A DNA stretch of 64,000 bases from an uncultured Pseudodesulfovibrio sp. (GCF_963664965.1 NZ_OY761823.1:1622001-1686000), one strand, 5' to 3'; counted from the stretch's first letter, positions 27,396 to 35,893 are shown. Numbers and translations: made by a program. The notes: a model not told the origin generated them from the letters alone.

Positions 27396-29156
27396 TTAAC
27401 TGCGGCGTCTGCGGGGCCTGCGGCGGCGACGCGGACGTTTCTTTTCGCCGGTGCTTTCCTTTTGCGGTTCGGACTGCGGTGCCGCCTGCTTAGGCTGCTC
27501 TTGCTTCGGAGCCTGCTGCGTGCGCTCGGGCTTGGGCTGTTCCTGCTTTTTGGGTCGACGCGGACGCCCCTTGTCCTTGCTCTCGCTGCGTTCCTTGGGC
27601 TGGCCCCGGTCTTCGCGTTCCCTGCGTCCGCCACGCTCGTCCCGTCTGCCGTGTTCGCCTCGGTCATCACGGCCGCCTCGGCCACCGTTGCCGGATTTGC
27701 GGCCTGCGGGACGTTTCTTTTTCGGTTTGGCCTGACGCGGCTGTTCCGGTCGTGCTTCCGGTTCTGCCGGTTTGCCGTGCAGGGTGTTCTGGTAGATTTC
27801 GTCGAGCAGCATGGCGATCAACCCCATGGAGTCCTCTTCCTCAGCGAATTTTTTCACCAGAGGCAGGAACCGGGCCGCGCGTTCGCGCTGGAGATTGGTC
27901 AGCTTGCGGAATTTCTTTTCGAGCAGGGCGGTCAACCGTTCGTCGATGATGTTTGCCACATCTTCGTCGGTGGGGTCCTTGATCTCCTCGAACTTGATCT
28001 TGAAGCGGGAGGCGATGCGTTCCAGCTCCATCCTCTGAATGACGTCCACCATGGTGATCGCCACGCCGGATGCGCCTGCACGGCCTGTGCGGCCTGCACG
28101 GTGGACATAGGATTCCGGGTCTTCCGGCGGCTCCATCATGAAGACGTGGGAGAGTTCGGGAATGTCGATGCCGCGTGCTGCCACGTCCGTTGCCACGAGA
28201 AAGCGGAGTTTGCCTTCCTTGATGCGCGCCATGAGCTTTTCGCGCTTGTTCTGCGTGAGGTCCGAGGTCAGCCCTTCGGCGTCGAAGCCGAACTGGGAGA
28301 GCAGGGCCGCGATGAATTCAACGTTGCGTTTGGTGTTCGAGAAAATGATGGCGGACGAGGGATTTTCCAGCTCGATCAGCTTGATGAGCTTGCGTTCCTT
28401 GCCCATGGCCTGCACTTCGACAAACTGGTGGGCAATGGCCGAAACATCGGCTTCGGCGCTGGACAGGCTGAGAAATTCCGGTTTGTACATGAACTCTTCG
28501 GCCAGACGCAGAACAGACTGCGGGAATGTGGCCGAGAACATGTAGCTGCCGTCGATGCGGCGGGGCAGATAGCGTTTCACTTCCACCATGTCCGGGTAGA
28601 ATCCGACGGAGAGCATTCGGTCGGCTTCGTCGAAGATGAGCACCTTGAGGTTGTCGAGGCTCAGGTTGCGGCGGACCAGATGGTCGAGGATGCGGCCCGG
28701 TGTGCCGACAACCAATTGTGCGCCGTCGCGGAATGCGTCGAGCTGCTGCTGATAGCCTACGCCGCCGTAGACCGGGACAACGTTGATGCCGTTGTCCCCG
28801 GCGAGCATGGAAGCTTCCTGAGCCACCTGCTGTGCCAGTTCGCGGGTCGGGACCATCACGAGTGCCTGACAGTGTTTTTTCTCCGGATCGAGCTTGGCGA
28901 GCAGGGGCAGCACGAAAGCGCCGGTCTTGCCGGAGCCTGTGCGCGCCTGCACCATGACGTCGCGGTCATCGAGCAGGAGCGGCAGTGCCTTTTCCTGTAC
29001 GGGCATGAGCTTGTCCCAGCCTGCGCGGTCGCACGCGTCCCTGAGAGCGTCGGGGAGTTCCTCGAAAGTGAGGGTGGGCGTCGTTTCTTCGACGGTTTCT
29101 TCTGTCTGTTCCGTGGTGTTTTCGTTCACGGTTTCAGGTGTGTTTTCGTTTTCCAT
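27396..29156 (-). CDS. DEAD-box RNA helicase with long basic tail
   Basis: ATP-dependent RNA remodelling enzyme (586 aa). It has an acidic N-terminal extension rich in Glu/Thr, then the RecA-like cores with ARTGSGKT (Walker A, near 70), PTRELA, DEAD (within FDEADRML, near 175), SAT (MFSATFP) and HRAGRTGRAG (motif VI, near 345). A C-terminal RNA-binding region is followed by about 110 residues of Lys/Arg/Gly/Gln-rich low complexity, as in CsdA/RhlE-type helicases. The downstream gene is only 12 bp away. A second, shorter DEAD-box protein is encoded at 59486-60745. Confidence 0.93.
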   Translation of the reverse strand: MENENTPETVNENTTEQTEETVEETTPTLTFEELPDALRDACDRAGWDKLMPVQEKALPLLLDDRDVMVQARTGSGKTGAFVLPLLAKLDPEKKHCQALVMVPTRELAQQVAQEASMLAGDNGINVVPVYGGVGYQQQLDAFRDGAQLVVGTPGRILDHLVRRNLSLDNLKVLIFDEADRMLSVGFYPDMVEVKRYLPRRIDGSYMFSATFPQSVLRLAEEFMYKPEFLSLSSAEADVSAIAHQFVEVQAMGKERKLIKLIELENPSSAIIFSNTKRNVEFIAALLSQFGFDAEGLTSDLTQNKREKLMARIKEGKLRFLVATDVAARGIDIPELSHVFMMEPPEDPESYVHRAGRTGRAGASGVAITMVDVIQRMELERIASRFKIKFEEIKDPTDEDVANIIDERLTALLEKKFRKLTNLQRERAARFLPLVKKFAEEEDSMGLIAMLLDEIYQNTLHGKPAEPEARPEQPRQAKPKKKRPAGRKSGNGGRGGRDDRGEHGRRDERGGRREREDRGQPKERSESKDKGRPRRPKKQEQPKPERTQQAPKQEQPKQAAPQSEPQKESTGEKKRPRRRRRPRRRRS

Positions 29157-29324
29157 GATAAACCTGCAATGTATGATGTGAGTCCGGGCGGTTGTGCGTA
29201 GAATGATAAGGGCCCGAACATGAAATTCGTATTAAGGCCGTGGCACAGTATACCTTTCCTTCTGATTTGTACAATAGCCGATAGGTGACGGGAAAAAACG
29301 AAAGGCGGGGAGAGGGAAATGAAA

Positions 29325-29364
29325 AACTCCCACAGTCATTTTTTTCAGTTTGACCGTGGGAGTT
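29325..29364 (-). terminator. Terminator for the cysteine hydrolase gene
   Basis: AACTCCCAC (29325-29333) pairs with GTGGGAGTT (29356-29364), extended by AGTCA/TGAC. On the minus strand it is followed by TTTT, 22 bp after the stop at 29387. Confidence 0.7.
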
Positions 29365-29386
29365 CTGAATGTCGGAATTTTTGCCG

Positions 29387-29920
29387 CTAAAAGGTAATGT
29401 CGCTGGCCGGGACAACCTTGCAGAAACGGCGGTTAAGTGTCTGATTGTGGTGGGCGATGATGTCTTTTGCCGAAAGCACGCCGTTGTCATAGGTGCTGTG
29501 CCCGTCTTCGGCCAGCGTGCTCGTGTAGCCGTGGGCAAGGGCACTGCGTATGGTCGTGTCCACGCAGACTTCCGTCTGCAATCCGCAGAAAACAAGGTCG
29601 GTCGCCCCGATACCTGTCAGCTTTTCATGCAGTTGCGTGTTGCAGAAAGCGTCATAGGTGTACTTGAGCGAGATCGTGTCGCCATCCTGTGGCGCGATGT
29701 CTTCGGCGATCAACCAGCCGTGCGAGTCCTTTTCGAATTCGCTTCCCGCGCCTTCGGTCGTGTGCTGAATGTACACGACCGGGACGTCGTTTTTGCGGGC
29801 CGAGGCAATGAGTCCGGCAATGGTTTGAAGGACGCGCCGGCCCTCATGAAGAACTTCTCCGGGCGTCTCGAACATGACGCGCTGCACGTCGACGACCACA
29901 AGTGCTGTTTTCCTGGACAT
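29387..29920 (-). CDS. Isochorismatase-family cysteine hydrolase
   Basis: A 177-aa hydrolase of the isochorismatase/nicotinamidase superfamily. The expected catalytic triad is visible: Asp11 (VVVDVQ), Lys86 (SLKYTYD) and Cys119 (LQTEVCVDTT). The substrate cannot be read from sequence; members hydrolyse nicotinamide, ureidoglycolate-type amides or isochorismate. It starts 6 bp after the stop of the MoeA-like gene and is probably co-transcribed with it. A terminator follows. Confidence 0.85.
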   Translation of the reverse strand: MSRKTALVVVDVQRVMFETPGEVLHEGRRVLQTIAGLIASARKNDVPVVYIQHTTEGAGSEFEKDSHGWLIAEDIAPQDGDTISLKYTYDAFCNTQLHEKLTGIGATDLVFCGLQTEVCVDTTIRSALAHGYTSTLAEDGHSTYDNGVLSAKDIIAHHNQTLNRRFCKVVPASDITF

Positions 29921-29926
29921 GCGTGT

Positions 29927-31882
29927 TTATCCCAAGCCCATTCCGGGTTTCATGGTTTCGCCGGTGAGGTCGACTTCATAGCCGCCGAGCGCTTTGATTT
30001 TTTCTTTTGTGCCGTCCATGCAGATGGTGTTGAGCAGCGTCATGATGCGCGGGTCTTCCATGTGCGCCGTGGGGATGACGAGGTCGTACCGTTCGTGGGC
30101 GAGCGGCACGAAATCGAGATCGAGAGCCTTGGCTGCGGCATAGATGCCCAGACCGCAGGAGGCGGCGTTGGTGAGCACGTTGACGGCCACGGCCATGTGC
30201 GTGAATTCCTCGTTTTCATACCCCTGCACATCGTTCGGGTTGATGCCTGCGACCTTGAGGTGATGGTCGAGCAGGATGCGTGTGCCCGCGCCGCGCTGGC
30301 GGTTGATGAAGGTCACGTCTTCGCGGGAGAGATCGCTGACCCCGGTGATGCCGAGCGGGTTGCCCTTGGCGACGATAAGTCCCTGATGCCGGATGGCGAG
30401 ATTGATTACCGTGACGTCCATTCCGTCGAGGTATCTTTCGATGAAGGGGAAGTTGAAATCGCCGGAATCCGGGTCAAAGAGGTGTGCTCCTGCGAACATG
30501 GCGGAACCTGCCTTGAGAGCGGTCAGGCCGCCCATGCTTCCGGCGTGGCTGGAGACGAGGCGAAGGGGAGCGGACAGTCCCATGAGTTCGTTGGCGAGCA
30601 GGTCGATGGTGTTGTCGTGACTGCCGACATGCATGATGACACGGTCGAGTTCTGCTCTGGGAACGAGCAGTTCTGCCTTGAGCGTTTCGCCCTGTTCTGC
30701 GCCTTCCACGTCCTTGTCGATGTAGGCCACGGCCTGTGCCTTGGTCATGGTGGTGATCATGCCTGCACCGCGAGCCAGCGGGGCCGCGATGATTTTGTCG
30801 CCGATCCGTCCCGCGGCCAGTCGGATGGCCTCGCGCATACCGGGGCGCGACGGCGTCTTGCGGGCGAGGACGACTTCGGTTTCCTGCCGTTCCGGGGCGG
30901 GAGCGCCCATGAGCCATGATACGAGCGGAGCCAGTATTTTCTCATGGCAGACGACTGCGCTGACCGGATAACCGGGTGCGCCTATCAGGAGCCGGCCCGG
31001 ATGGCCGCTGCGTTCATCGGTGACGGCAACGAGCGTCGGCTTACCCGGCATGACCGAGATGCCGTGAACCAGCACTGTGCCGATGGATTCGAAGACCCGC
31101 TTGGAGTAGTCCTTGCTGCCTGCGCTGGAACCGGCTCCGACGATAACCGCATGGTTGCCGTCCTCAAGCCCTTTCAGCACCGCGGCGCGCAGTGCGTCTT
31201 CGTTGTCCGGGATCGGTGCGGACCATGTGGCGTCAATGCCCCATGAGTCGGCGTAGGCCTTGAAAACCTGCGAATTGGATTCGATAACCTGTCCGGCCTG
31301 CGGTTCAGGCCTGTCGAGAAAATTGAGCACCTCGTCGCCGGTGGGCAGGAACACGGCCTGCACCTTTTCCTTTACTTCTATGTCATAGATGCCGGCCGAG
31401 AGCAGTGCGCCGATGTCGCACGGTTCGAGCTTGCGGTTTTGCGGAATGAGCAGTTCGGTTGCCACGATGTCTTCACCGATGCGGCGGACATGCTGCCACG
31501 GGAAGGCCGGTGCGTCGATGAGTACGGTGACTTCGTCCTTCTGGTTGATGTTTTCGATCATGATGACCGCGTTCATGCCTTCGGGGAGCGGGTTGCCGGT
31601 GTTCACGAACAGGAAATCGTCACCGTGGGCAAGGGCTGTGGGGGCGTCCTCGCGGGCCATGAACGTGGATTCGGCGCGCACGGCGATGCCGTCCATGGCT
31701 GCGGCGTGAAAAGTGGGCGAGGAATAGCGGGCAAAGATCGGGGCTGCGGTCACATGACCGGCAGCTTCATGGGTGGGAATGGTTTTCGATCCGATCAGTT
31801 TGTTGCGTTTGAGAGAGGCTTTGGCCCGTCGGACTGCTTCTTCCGGTGCTACGGTTTCAAGATATATATTTCGTTTTGTCAT
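29927..31882 (-). CDS. MoeA-like molybdopterin molybdenumtransferase fused to a PBP-like domain
   Basis: A 651-aa fusion. The N-terminal 400 residues or so are MoeA, which inserts molybdenum (or tungsten) into molybdopterin: EAAGHVTAAPIFA near 40, the central VGAGSSAGSKDYS near 249-261 (usual GGVSVGDYD loop) and GAPGYPVSA near 302-310. The C-terminal 220 residues (LDRVIMHVGSHD, then ITGVSDLSREDVTFINRQRGAGTRILLDHHL) form a periplasmic-binding-protein-like domain related to ModE/molybdate-binding or LysR sensor folds. Such fusions are known in archaea and sulfate reducers. The ATG at 31882 follows GAGGAAAC. A metal-selectivity role for the extra domain is inference. Confidence 0.88.
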   Translation of the reverse strand: MTKRNIYLETVAPEEAVRRAKASLKRNKLIGSKTIPTHEAAGHVTAAPIFARYSSPTFHAAAMDGIAVRAESTFMAREDAPTALAHGDDFLFVNTGNPLPEGMNAVIMIENINQKDEVTVLIDAPAFPWQHVRRIGEDIVATELLIPQNRKLEPCDIGALLSAGIYDIEVKEKVQAVFLPTGDEVLNFLDRPEPQAGQVIESNSQVFKAYADSWGIDATWSAPIPDNEDALRAAVLKGLEDGNHAVIVGAGSSAGSKDYSKRVFESIGTVLVHGISVMPGKPTLVAVTDERSGHPGRLLIGAPGYPVSAVVCHEKILAPLVSWLMGAPAPERQETEVVLARKTPSRPGMREAIRLAAGRIGDKIIAAPLARGAGMITTMTKAQAVAYIDKDVEGAEQGETLKAELLVPRAELDRVIMHVGSHDNTIDLLANELMGLSAPLRLVSSHAGSMGGLTALKAGSAMFAGAHLFDPDSGDFNFPFIERYLDGMDVTVINLAIRHQGLIVAKGNPLGITGVSDLSREDVTFINRQRGAGTRILLDHHLKVAGINPNDVQGYENEEFTHMAVAVNVLTNAASCGLGIYAAAKALDLDFVPLAHERYDLVIPTAHMEDPRIMTLLNTICMDGTKEKIKALGGYEVDLTGETMKPGMGLG

Positions 31883-32000
31883 GATTCGTTTCCTCGAAAA
31901 ATATTACTGCTGCGTCCCCGTTTCTGTGAACATTCTCGGTGCCGCTGCCGCCATTGCAAAGCGTGCTTCGAAATTGGGAAAAGGGATGTTGCGGGGGGAG

Positions 32001-32027
32001 GGAAGTGAAAGGATTGCCTTCACTTCC
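32001..32027 (-). terminator. Hairpin after the M29 aminopeptidase gene
   Basis: GGAAGTGAA (32001-32009) pairs with TTCACTTCC (32019-32027), 22 bp past the stop on the minus strand, without a T run. A palindrome CCTCCGGAGG at 32034-32043 lies beside it. Probably a 3' end signal. Confidence 0.45.
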
Positions 32028-32048
32028 CCCGACCTCCGGAGGCAATTC

Positions 32049-33251
32049 CTATTCGTACTGGAATTCGCCGTTCTTGTAGATGACCACTTCTTCGCCGCCC
32101 TTGAGGGTTGCTGTGACGGTTTTCTGCTCGGTATTGACCAGATCCCAGTGCAACGCGGAATCGTTGAAGCCGAGTGCCTCTTTCTTGGCTGCATCAAGGG
32201 TGGATTGATCTCCCGCGTAGGTGTCGGAGTAGGACGCACCCACTGCGACATGGCAGTTGCCCTGTTCCCCGCCGAAGTTTTCGTCGAACAGGGTGTTCGC
32301 CATGAAGGCGCTGATCTTGGAGAAACGGCGGTCGGTAAGGGAAAATTCACCGAGACGGTTTGCGCCTTCATCAAGAGTCAGTTGTTTGGCCACGAATTCG
32401 TCACCGACCTTGGCTTCGGTCTTGACGGCGATGCCCTTTTCAAAGGTCAGCTTCACGCCCTCGACATAGTTGCCGGAGCGGAATGACGGCTGGTCGGCGT
32501 AATAGACGCCTTCGGTCCCGCGCCAGTCGGGCGAGAGGAATATCTCGAAACTCGGGATGTTGTGGCCGGAAACGCCGAGCCAGCGGCGGTCTTTGCCGGG
32601 AACCACGATAAGGTCGGTGTTTTCGGACTGCACGCGGCAATGTTCGATGTCGAGACCGTTGAGCCACGCCTTGACCTTTTCGGCTTCGTCGAAAATTTCA
32701 GCCCACTGTGCGGGCGGGTTGTCGTGGTCGAGGAAGCACGCCTTGACGATCTGTTCCTTGAACTGCTCCATGGAAAGATTCGCGGACTTGGCCAGTTCGG
32801 CAGTCGGGTAGACGCACAGGGTCCAGCCGAACTCGCCGGTCTGCTCGCGTTTTTCCATGATGTCGCGCATGAATTTGCGGGCAACGGCGGATGTGCCGAT
32901 TTTTTTCGGATCAACGTTCTGAAGATGGGTCAGCGAGGCCGGTGCAATGAGTGAAATCAAACCATTCAGGCCGTTTATGAATTCCTTGTCTCCTGCCGGG
33001 ATGGACGTGAGCTGGGATTCGCTTCCCTTGCCGTAGAAGGACAGTTCCATGCTTGAGGTCATGTTCTGTCTCGGAATCGGGTTCATGCCTTTTTCAATGA
33101 GCAAGTCGAACATGACTTCCGCCAGCGGCAGGGCGTCGGTGTCAAAGCGGAGCAGGATGAAATCGCCGGGTTCATAAGGCTTGGTGCGGGCTGTGGACAG
33201 TCCCCACCACAGGGTTTCTGCGTATCTTTTGAGCTCTTCGGTGGTAAACAT
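32049..33251 (-). CDS. M29-family metalloaminopeptidase
   Basis: A cytoplasmic aminopeptidase of 400 aa, the usual M29 (AmpS/thermophilic aminopeptidase) length. Family features include the N-terminal YAETLWWGLSTARTKPYEPGD-like region split over residues 9-30, the metal-ligand stretch with LGEFSLTD near 320-327, FDENFGGEQGNCHVAVG near 340-356 and HWDLVN near 382. The ATG at 33251, preceded by AAGGATAG, is clearly better than the upstream open frame to 33392, whose extension is Cys-rich and implausible. It probably degrades peptides for nitrogen or carbon recycling. Confidence 0.9.
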   Translation of the reverse strand: MFTTEELKRYAETLWWGLSTARTKPYEPGDFILLRFDTDALPLAEVMFDLLIEKGMNPIPRQNMTSSMELSFYGKGSESQLTSIPAGDKEFINGLNGLISLIAPASLTHLQNVDPKKIGTSAVARKFMRDIMEKREQTGEFGWTLCVYPTAELAKSANLSMEQFKEQIVKACFLDHDNPPAQWAEIFDEAEKVKAWLNGLDIEHCRVQSENTDLIVVPGKDRRWLGVSGHNIPSFEIFLSPDWRGTEGVYYADQPSFRSGNYVEGVKLTFEKGIAVKTEAKVGDEFVAKQLTLDEGANRLGEFSLTDRRFSKISAFMANTLFDENFGGEQGNCHVAVGASYSDTYAGDQSTLDAAKKEALGFNDSALHWDLVNTEQKTVTATLKGGEEVVIYKNGEFQYE

Positions 33252-33374
33252 GTATCTATCCTTATATAGGTTGGTTCGTGTTGAGACGAGGCAGGATAAA
33301 CAACAAACGCACGTATCACAACCGTCTCGTTTCTTTCCTCCGGTTTTGCAAAAGCTGAAAGTGGCTCTCACGTC

Positions 33375-33403
33375 TTGACACGGCGCAGGCATGTATATAT
33401 TTG
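33375..33403 (+). promoter_or_regulatory. Promoter for the ferredoxin gene
   Basis: TTGACA (33375-33380) with TATATT (33396-33401, 15-base spacer) or TATTTG (33398-33403, 17-base spacer). It gives an untranslated leader of about 130 nt, with a small GCCCG/CGGGC hairpin close to the ribosome site. Confidence 0.55.
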
Positions 33404-33540
33404 CAACTCGTGTCCGCGTTCAAAAAAAGAGCGGATCTGTACAACATTCTGTTGCACTGATGTTTTGTCGATGATAAGGCAACTGTGCAAATGAAACAGC
33501 CCGATCTGCGGGCATCCCAAATCACTTTTTGGAGGAAAAA

Positions 33541-33729
33541 ATGGGCTACGCTATTACTATCGACACTGACAAGTGTACTGGCGACGGCGAATGTGTTGAT
33601 GTCTGTCCCGTGGAAGTCTACGAACTTCAGGACGGCAAAGCTGTTGCAGTGAACGAAGAAGAGTGTCTCGGTTGTGAGTCCTGCGTTGAGGTTTGCGAAT
33701 CCGACGCTATCACCATCGAAGAGAACTAG
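33541..33729 (+). CDS. 7Fe ferredoxin of the Desulfovibrio africanus FdIII type
   Basis: A 62-aa electron carrier. After removal of Met1 the first cluster motif is Cys11-TG-Asp14-GE-Cys17-VDV-Cys21-P, in which Asp replaces the usual fourth-iron cysteine. This is the hallmark of D. africanus ferredoxin III, which holds an interconvertible [3Fe-4S]/[4Fe-4S] (or hetero-metal) cluster. The second motif CLGCESCVEVC is a normal [4Fe-4S] site. The sequence matches FdIII closely from memory. I start at 33541 after GGAGGAAAAA, not at the in-frame ATG 33529 that lies in the ribosome site. It is monocistronic with its own promoter. Confidence 0.95.
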   Translation: MGYAITIDTDKCTGDGECVDVCPVEVYELQDGKAVAVNEEECLGCESCVEVCESDAITIEEN

Positions 33730-33751
33730 TCTCGACTGTTCAATATGGTTT

Positions 33752-33781
33752 CGGGAGCAACGGGGTATCCCGCTGCTCCCG
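33752..33781 (+). terminator. First hairpin after the ferredoxin gene
   Basis: CGGGAGCA (33752-33759) pairs with TGCTCCCG (33774-33781), with inner pairing of CGGGG/CCCG-type bases, followed by TTCCACTTT. Confidence 0.7.
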
Positions 33782-33790
33782 TTCCACTTT

Positions 33791-33852
33791 CTGGCTGTCC
33801 CGGACGGCTCAAGTGCGTAGGTCAACGCGGTTGAGCCGCCCGGAACAGCCAG
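33791..33852. repeat. Long inverted repeat downstream of ferredoxin
   Basis: A 22-bp stem (33791-33812 with 33831-33852, from CTGGCTGT to ACAGCCAG) with two mismatches and an 18-base loop. It follows the first hairpin by 9 bases. It may be a second terminator or an RNA-processing structure. Confidence 0.65.
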
Positions 33853-33920
33853 TTTCATAATGACTGTCAGTCAGGTGCCGGAAAGGTCGGGGTTTTTCCT
33901 TTCTATTTTCTGCCATGCGG

Positions 33921-33948
33921 TTGACGGCACTGATTTCGGACTTATCTA
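33921..33948 (+). promoter_or_regulatory. Promoter for the YkgJ/hypothetical/TPR operon
   Basis: TTGACG (33921-33926), a 16-base spacer and TATCTA (33943-33948), about 63 bp before the YkgJ-like start. Confidence 0.5.
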
Positions 33949-34010
33949 ACTGAGCACAATACCGCCACGGTTTGCGGGCGAGTATCGCGAACCTGACGAG
34001 GAGATATATA

Positions 34011-34841
34011 ATGGCGCTTGATTTTACAGAGTATTTTGAGAGGTATGAAGCCGTCGTCGCAGACGTCGACGCTGTCTTCAGGAAGTTCGAGAAAGATACG
34101 CCTGAACTGGTCAAATGCGGCAAGGGATGCAGTGATTGCTGTCATGCCCTGTTCGACATTACGCTGGTTGAGGCCATGTACGTCAATAAGATGTTCAACG
34201 AGAAGTTCTCAGGCATGGAGCGCAGTGAAATCCTGCAACGGGCCGACAAGGCCGACAGGCAGATTCACAAGCTTAAGCGCAAGGTCTACAAGGCCAGCCA
34301 GGAAGGACGGCCTGCTTCGGAAATCCTGATGGAGGTGTCCAAGGCCCGCGTTCGATGTCCCCTGCTGGGAGACGACGATCTCTGTGCCCTGTACGAGCAT
34401 CGTCCCATTACCTGCCGTCTCTACGGCGTGCCCACTTCCATCGGAGGTGAGGCTCATACCTGCAACAAGGCCGGCTTTGAAGGGGGCGTGAAGTACCCCA
34501 CCGTCAACATGGATATCGTGCTCGACAAGCTGCTCGGTATCGGCAAAGACCTTCAAAAGGGTATCGGCAGCCGGTTCAGGGAGCTGGGCGACATGCTTCT
34601 GCCTCTGTCCATGGCTTTGGTCACTTCCTATGACGAGGCGTATCTCGGCGTGAAGACCGACAAGGACAAGAAGAAAACGGTCGAGGTCGAGAAAGAAGCT
34701 GCCCCGGTAGAGCTCAAGGCTCCCGGTGCACAGCCGAATCCCGAGTCTGAGGCTTGTGCCTCTTGTACAGAGAGCAAGTCCGCCTGCGCTACTTGCGACA
34801 GCAGCAAGACCATCGTGCTTGGCGGTACGGACGAGGACTAG
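34011..34841 (+). CDS. YkgJ-family cysteine-cluster protein with Cys-rich tail
   Basis: A 276-aa protein of the YkgJ (zinc- or iron-chelate binding) family, whose function is unknown. The core has CGKGCSDCC (Cys36/40/43/44), then RCPLLGDDDLCALYEHRPITCRLYG with Cys116/125/135 and Cys151. A charged coiled-coil stretch lies near 70-110. Beyond residue 240, an added tail holds two CxxC pairs (249/252 and 259/262), which the core family does not need. The ATG at 34011 follows AGGAG; the open frame back to 33972 lacks a site. It is followed by two genes at 3 and 17 bp, a likely operon. Confidence 0.82.
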   Translation: MALDFTEYFERYEAVVADVDAVFRKFEKDTPELVKCGKGCSDCCHALFDITLVEAMYVNKMFNEKFSGMERSEILQRADKADRQIHKLKRKVYKASQEGRPASEILMEVSKARVRCPLLGDDDLCALYEHRPITCRLYGVPTSIGGEAHTCNKAGFEGGVKYPTVNMDIVLDKLLGIGKDLQKGIGSRFRELGDMLLPLSMALVTSYDEAYLGVKTDKDKKKTVEVEKEAAPVELKAPGAQPNPESEACASCTESKSACATCDSSKTIVLGGTDED

Positions 34842-34844
34842 TCC

Positions 34845-35213
34845 ATGACTGATAATATTAATTACGAAGGCCTCTCCGACGAGGATATCGAGTCTCGCAA
34901 GAAGTACATGTACGAAAAAATGTCCAAGCGGCGGCGCAAGTTCGTTGACCGCATGGGCTATGAAAACTGGGACCCGTTCGCAGCTCCGTTCGATCCTATT
35001 GATATCCGCAAGGATATGAGTGGGTATACCTCGGATCAGCTGTCTCAGATTTTTGTGCGACAGACTGGCAAGCACAAGAATCAGGAATATATCGACGCGG
35101 TCAACGAGTTCAACGTCATGCTGGTGATGAACTTCGAAAAAGTTCGTCCGGTATTTGAGTATTGCCTCTGGTACTCGGAACATTTGAAAAAACACGGCAT
35201 CGACAAGCCGTAG
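34845..35213 (+). CDS. Conserved hypothetical protein in YkgJ/TPR operon
   Basis: A 122-aa hydrophilic protein with no cysteines except one near the C-terminus, no signal peptide and no membrane helix. It begins with an acidic helix, then a basic segment KMSKRRRKFVDRMGYENWDPFAAPFDPID (positions about 25-53, quoted in part only: KRRRKFVDRMGYENWDPFAA), and ends helical. I do not recognise a family. Start and stop lie 3 bp after the YkgJ-like gene and 17 bp before the TPR gene, so it acts with them. Confidence 0.7.
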   Translation: MTDNINYEGLSDEDIESRKKYMYEKMSKRRRKFVDRMGYENWDPFAAPFDPIDIRKDMSGYTSDQLSQIFVRQTGKHKNQEYIDAVNEFNVMLVMNFEKVRPVFEYCLWYSEHLKKHGIDKP

Positions 35214-35230
35214 AACAAGGATAGGACGCC

Positions 35231-35851
35231 ATGGAACATTTTGATAATCTCGACGACTATATCGCCGACCTCAAGAGCAAGTTGCAGGACAATCCCCAGT
35301 GCGGCAACTCCCACTACAATCTGGGTGTGGCCTACCTGTCCCGCCGTGATTTCGTGGAAGCCGAACAGGAATTCCTCGAAGCGGTTGCCAACTCTCCGAA
35401 GATGGCGGAAGCCTATGTTCAGCTTGGCGGTATCGCCATGCAGAGCGGTGATCTGGAGAGCTGCCTGAACTACAATATTCAGGCTACTCAGCAGCGTCCG
35501 TTTTTCGCTGTGCCGTGGGGCAATATCGGTTTCATCAAGTTGCAGCAGGGCGACACCGACAAGGCCGAGCAGGCACTCAAGAAAGCTCTCAAGTATGATC
35601 CCGAGTTCCTTCAGGCCAAGGCAACCATGTCCAGCCTTCGCATCACCACCGGTGACTATGAGGAAGCGGACAAACTGCTCAAGGATATTCTCGACAAGGC
35701 TCCGAACTTCGGTCCCGCATGGAACAACAAGGCCATCATCGACGCACACAACGAGCAGTGGGCCGACGCAAAGGTCTGCATCGAGAAGGCCAAAGAGTTC
35801 GGCTTTGACGTTCAGGAAGAGCTGGAAAAGGAAATTCTCGAAAATAACTAG
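35231..35851 (+). CDS. Tetratricopeptide-repeat protein
   Basis: A 206-aa cytoplasmic protein made of about four to five TPR units: NSHYNLGVAYLSRRDFVEAE (near 28-47), AYVQLGGIAMQSGDLESC (near 64), PWGNIGFIKLQQGDTDKAE (near 98) and a further pair toward the C-terminus. TPR arrays bind peptides or partner proteins. No other domain is present. It closes the three-gene operon and a terminator follows at 35894-35924. A scaffold role for the two upstream proteins is inference. Confidence 0.85.
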   Translation: MEHFDNLDDYIADLKSKLQDNPQCGNSHYNLGVAYLSRRDFVEAEQEFLEAVANSPKMAEAYVQLGGIAMQSGDLESCLNYNIQATQQRPFFAVPWGNIGFIKLQQGDTDKAEQALKKALKYDPEFLQAKATMSSLRITTGDYEEADKLLKDILDKAPNFGPAWNNKAIIDAHNEQWADAKVCIEKAKEFGFDVQEELEKEILENN

Positions 35852-35893
35852 GAATTATTCCTATTGCCTTTGAGGCAGACATGATTATTATGA

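Noticed and set aside
27342-29201. 619-codon open frame on the plus strand
   Set aside because: Antisense of the DEAD-box helicase; the hydrophobic start is the complement of its Arg/Lys-rich tail.
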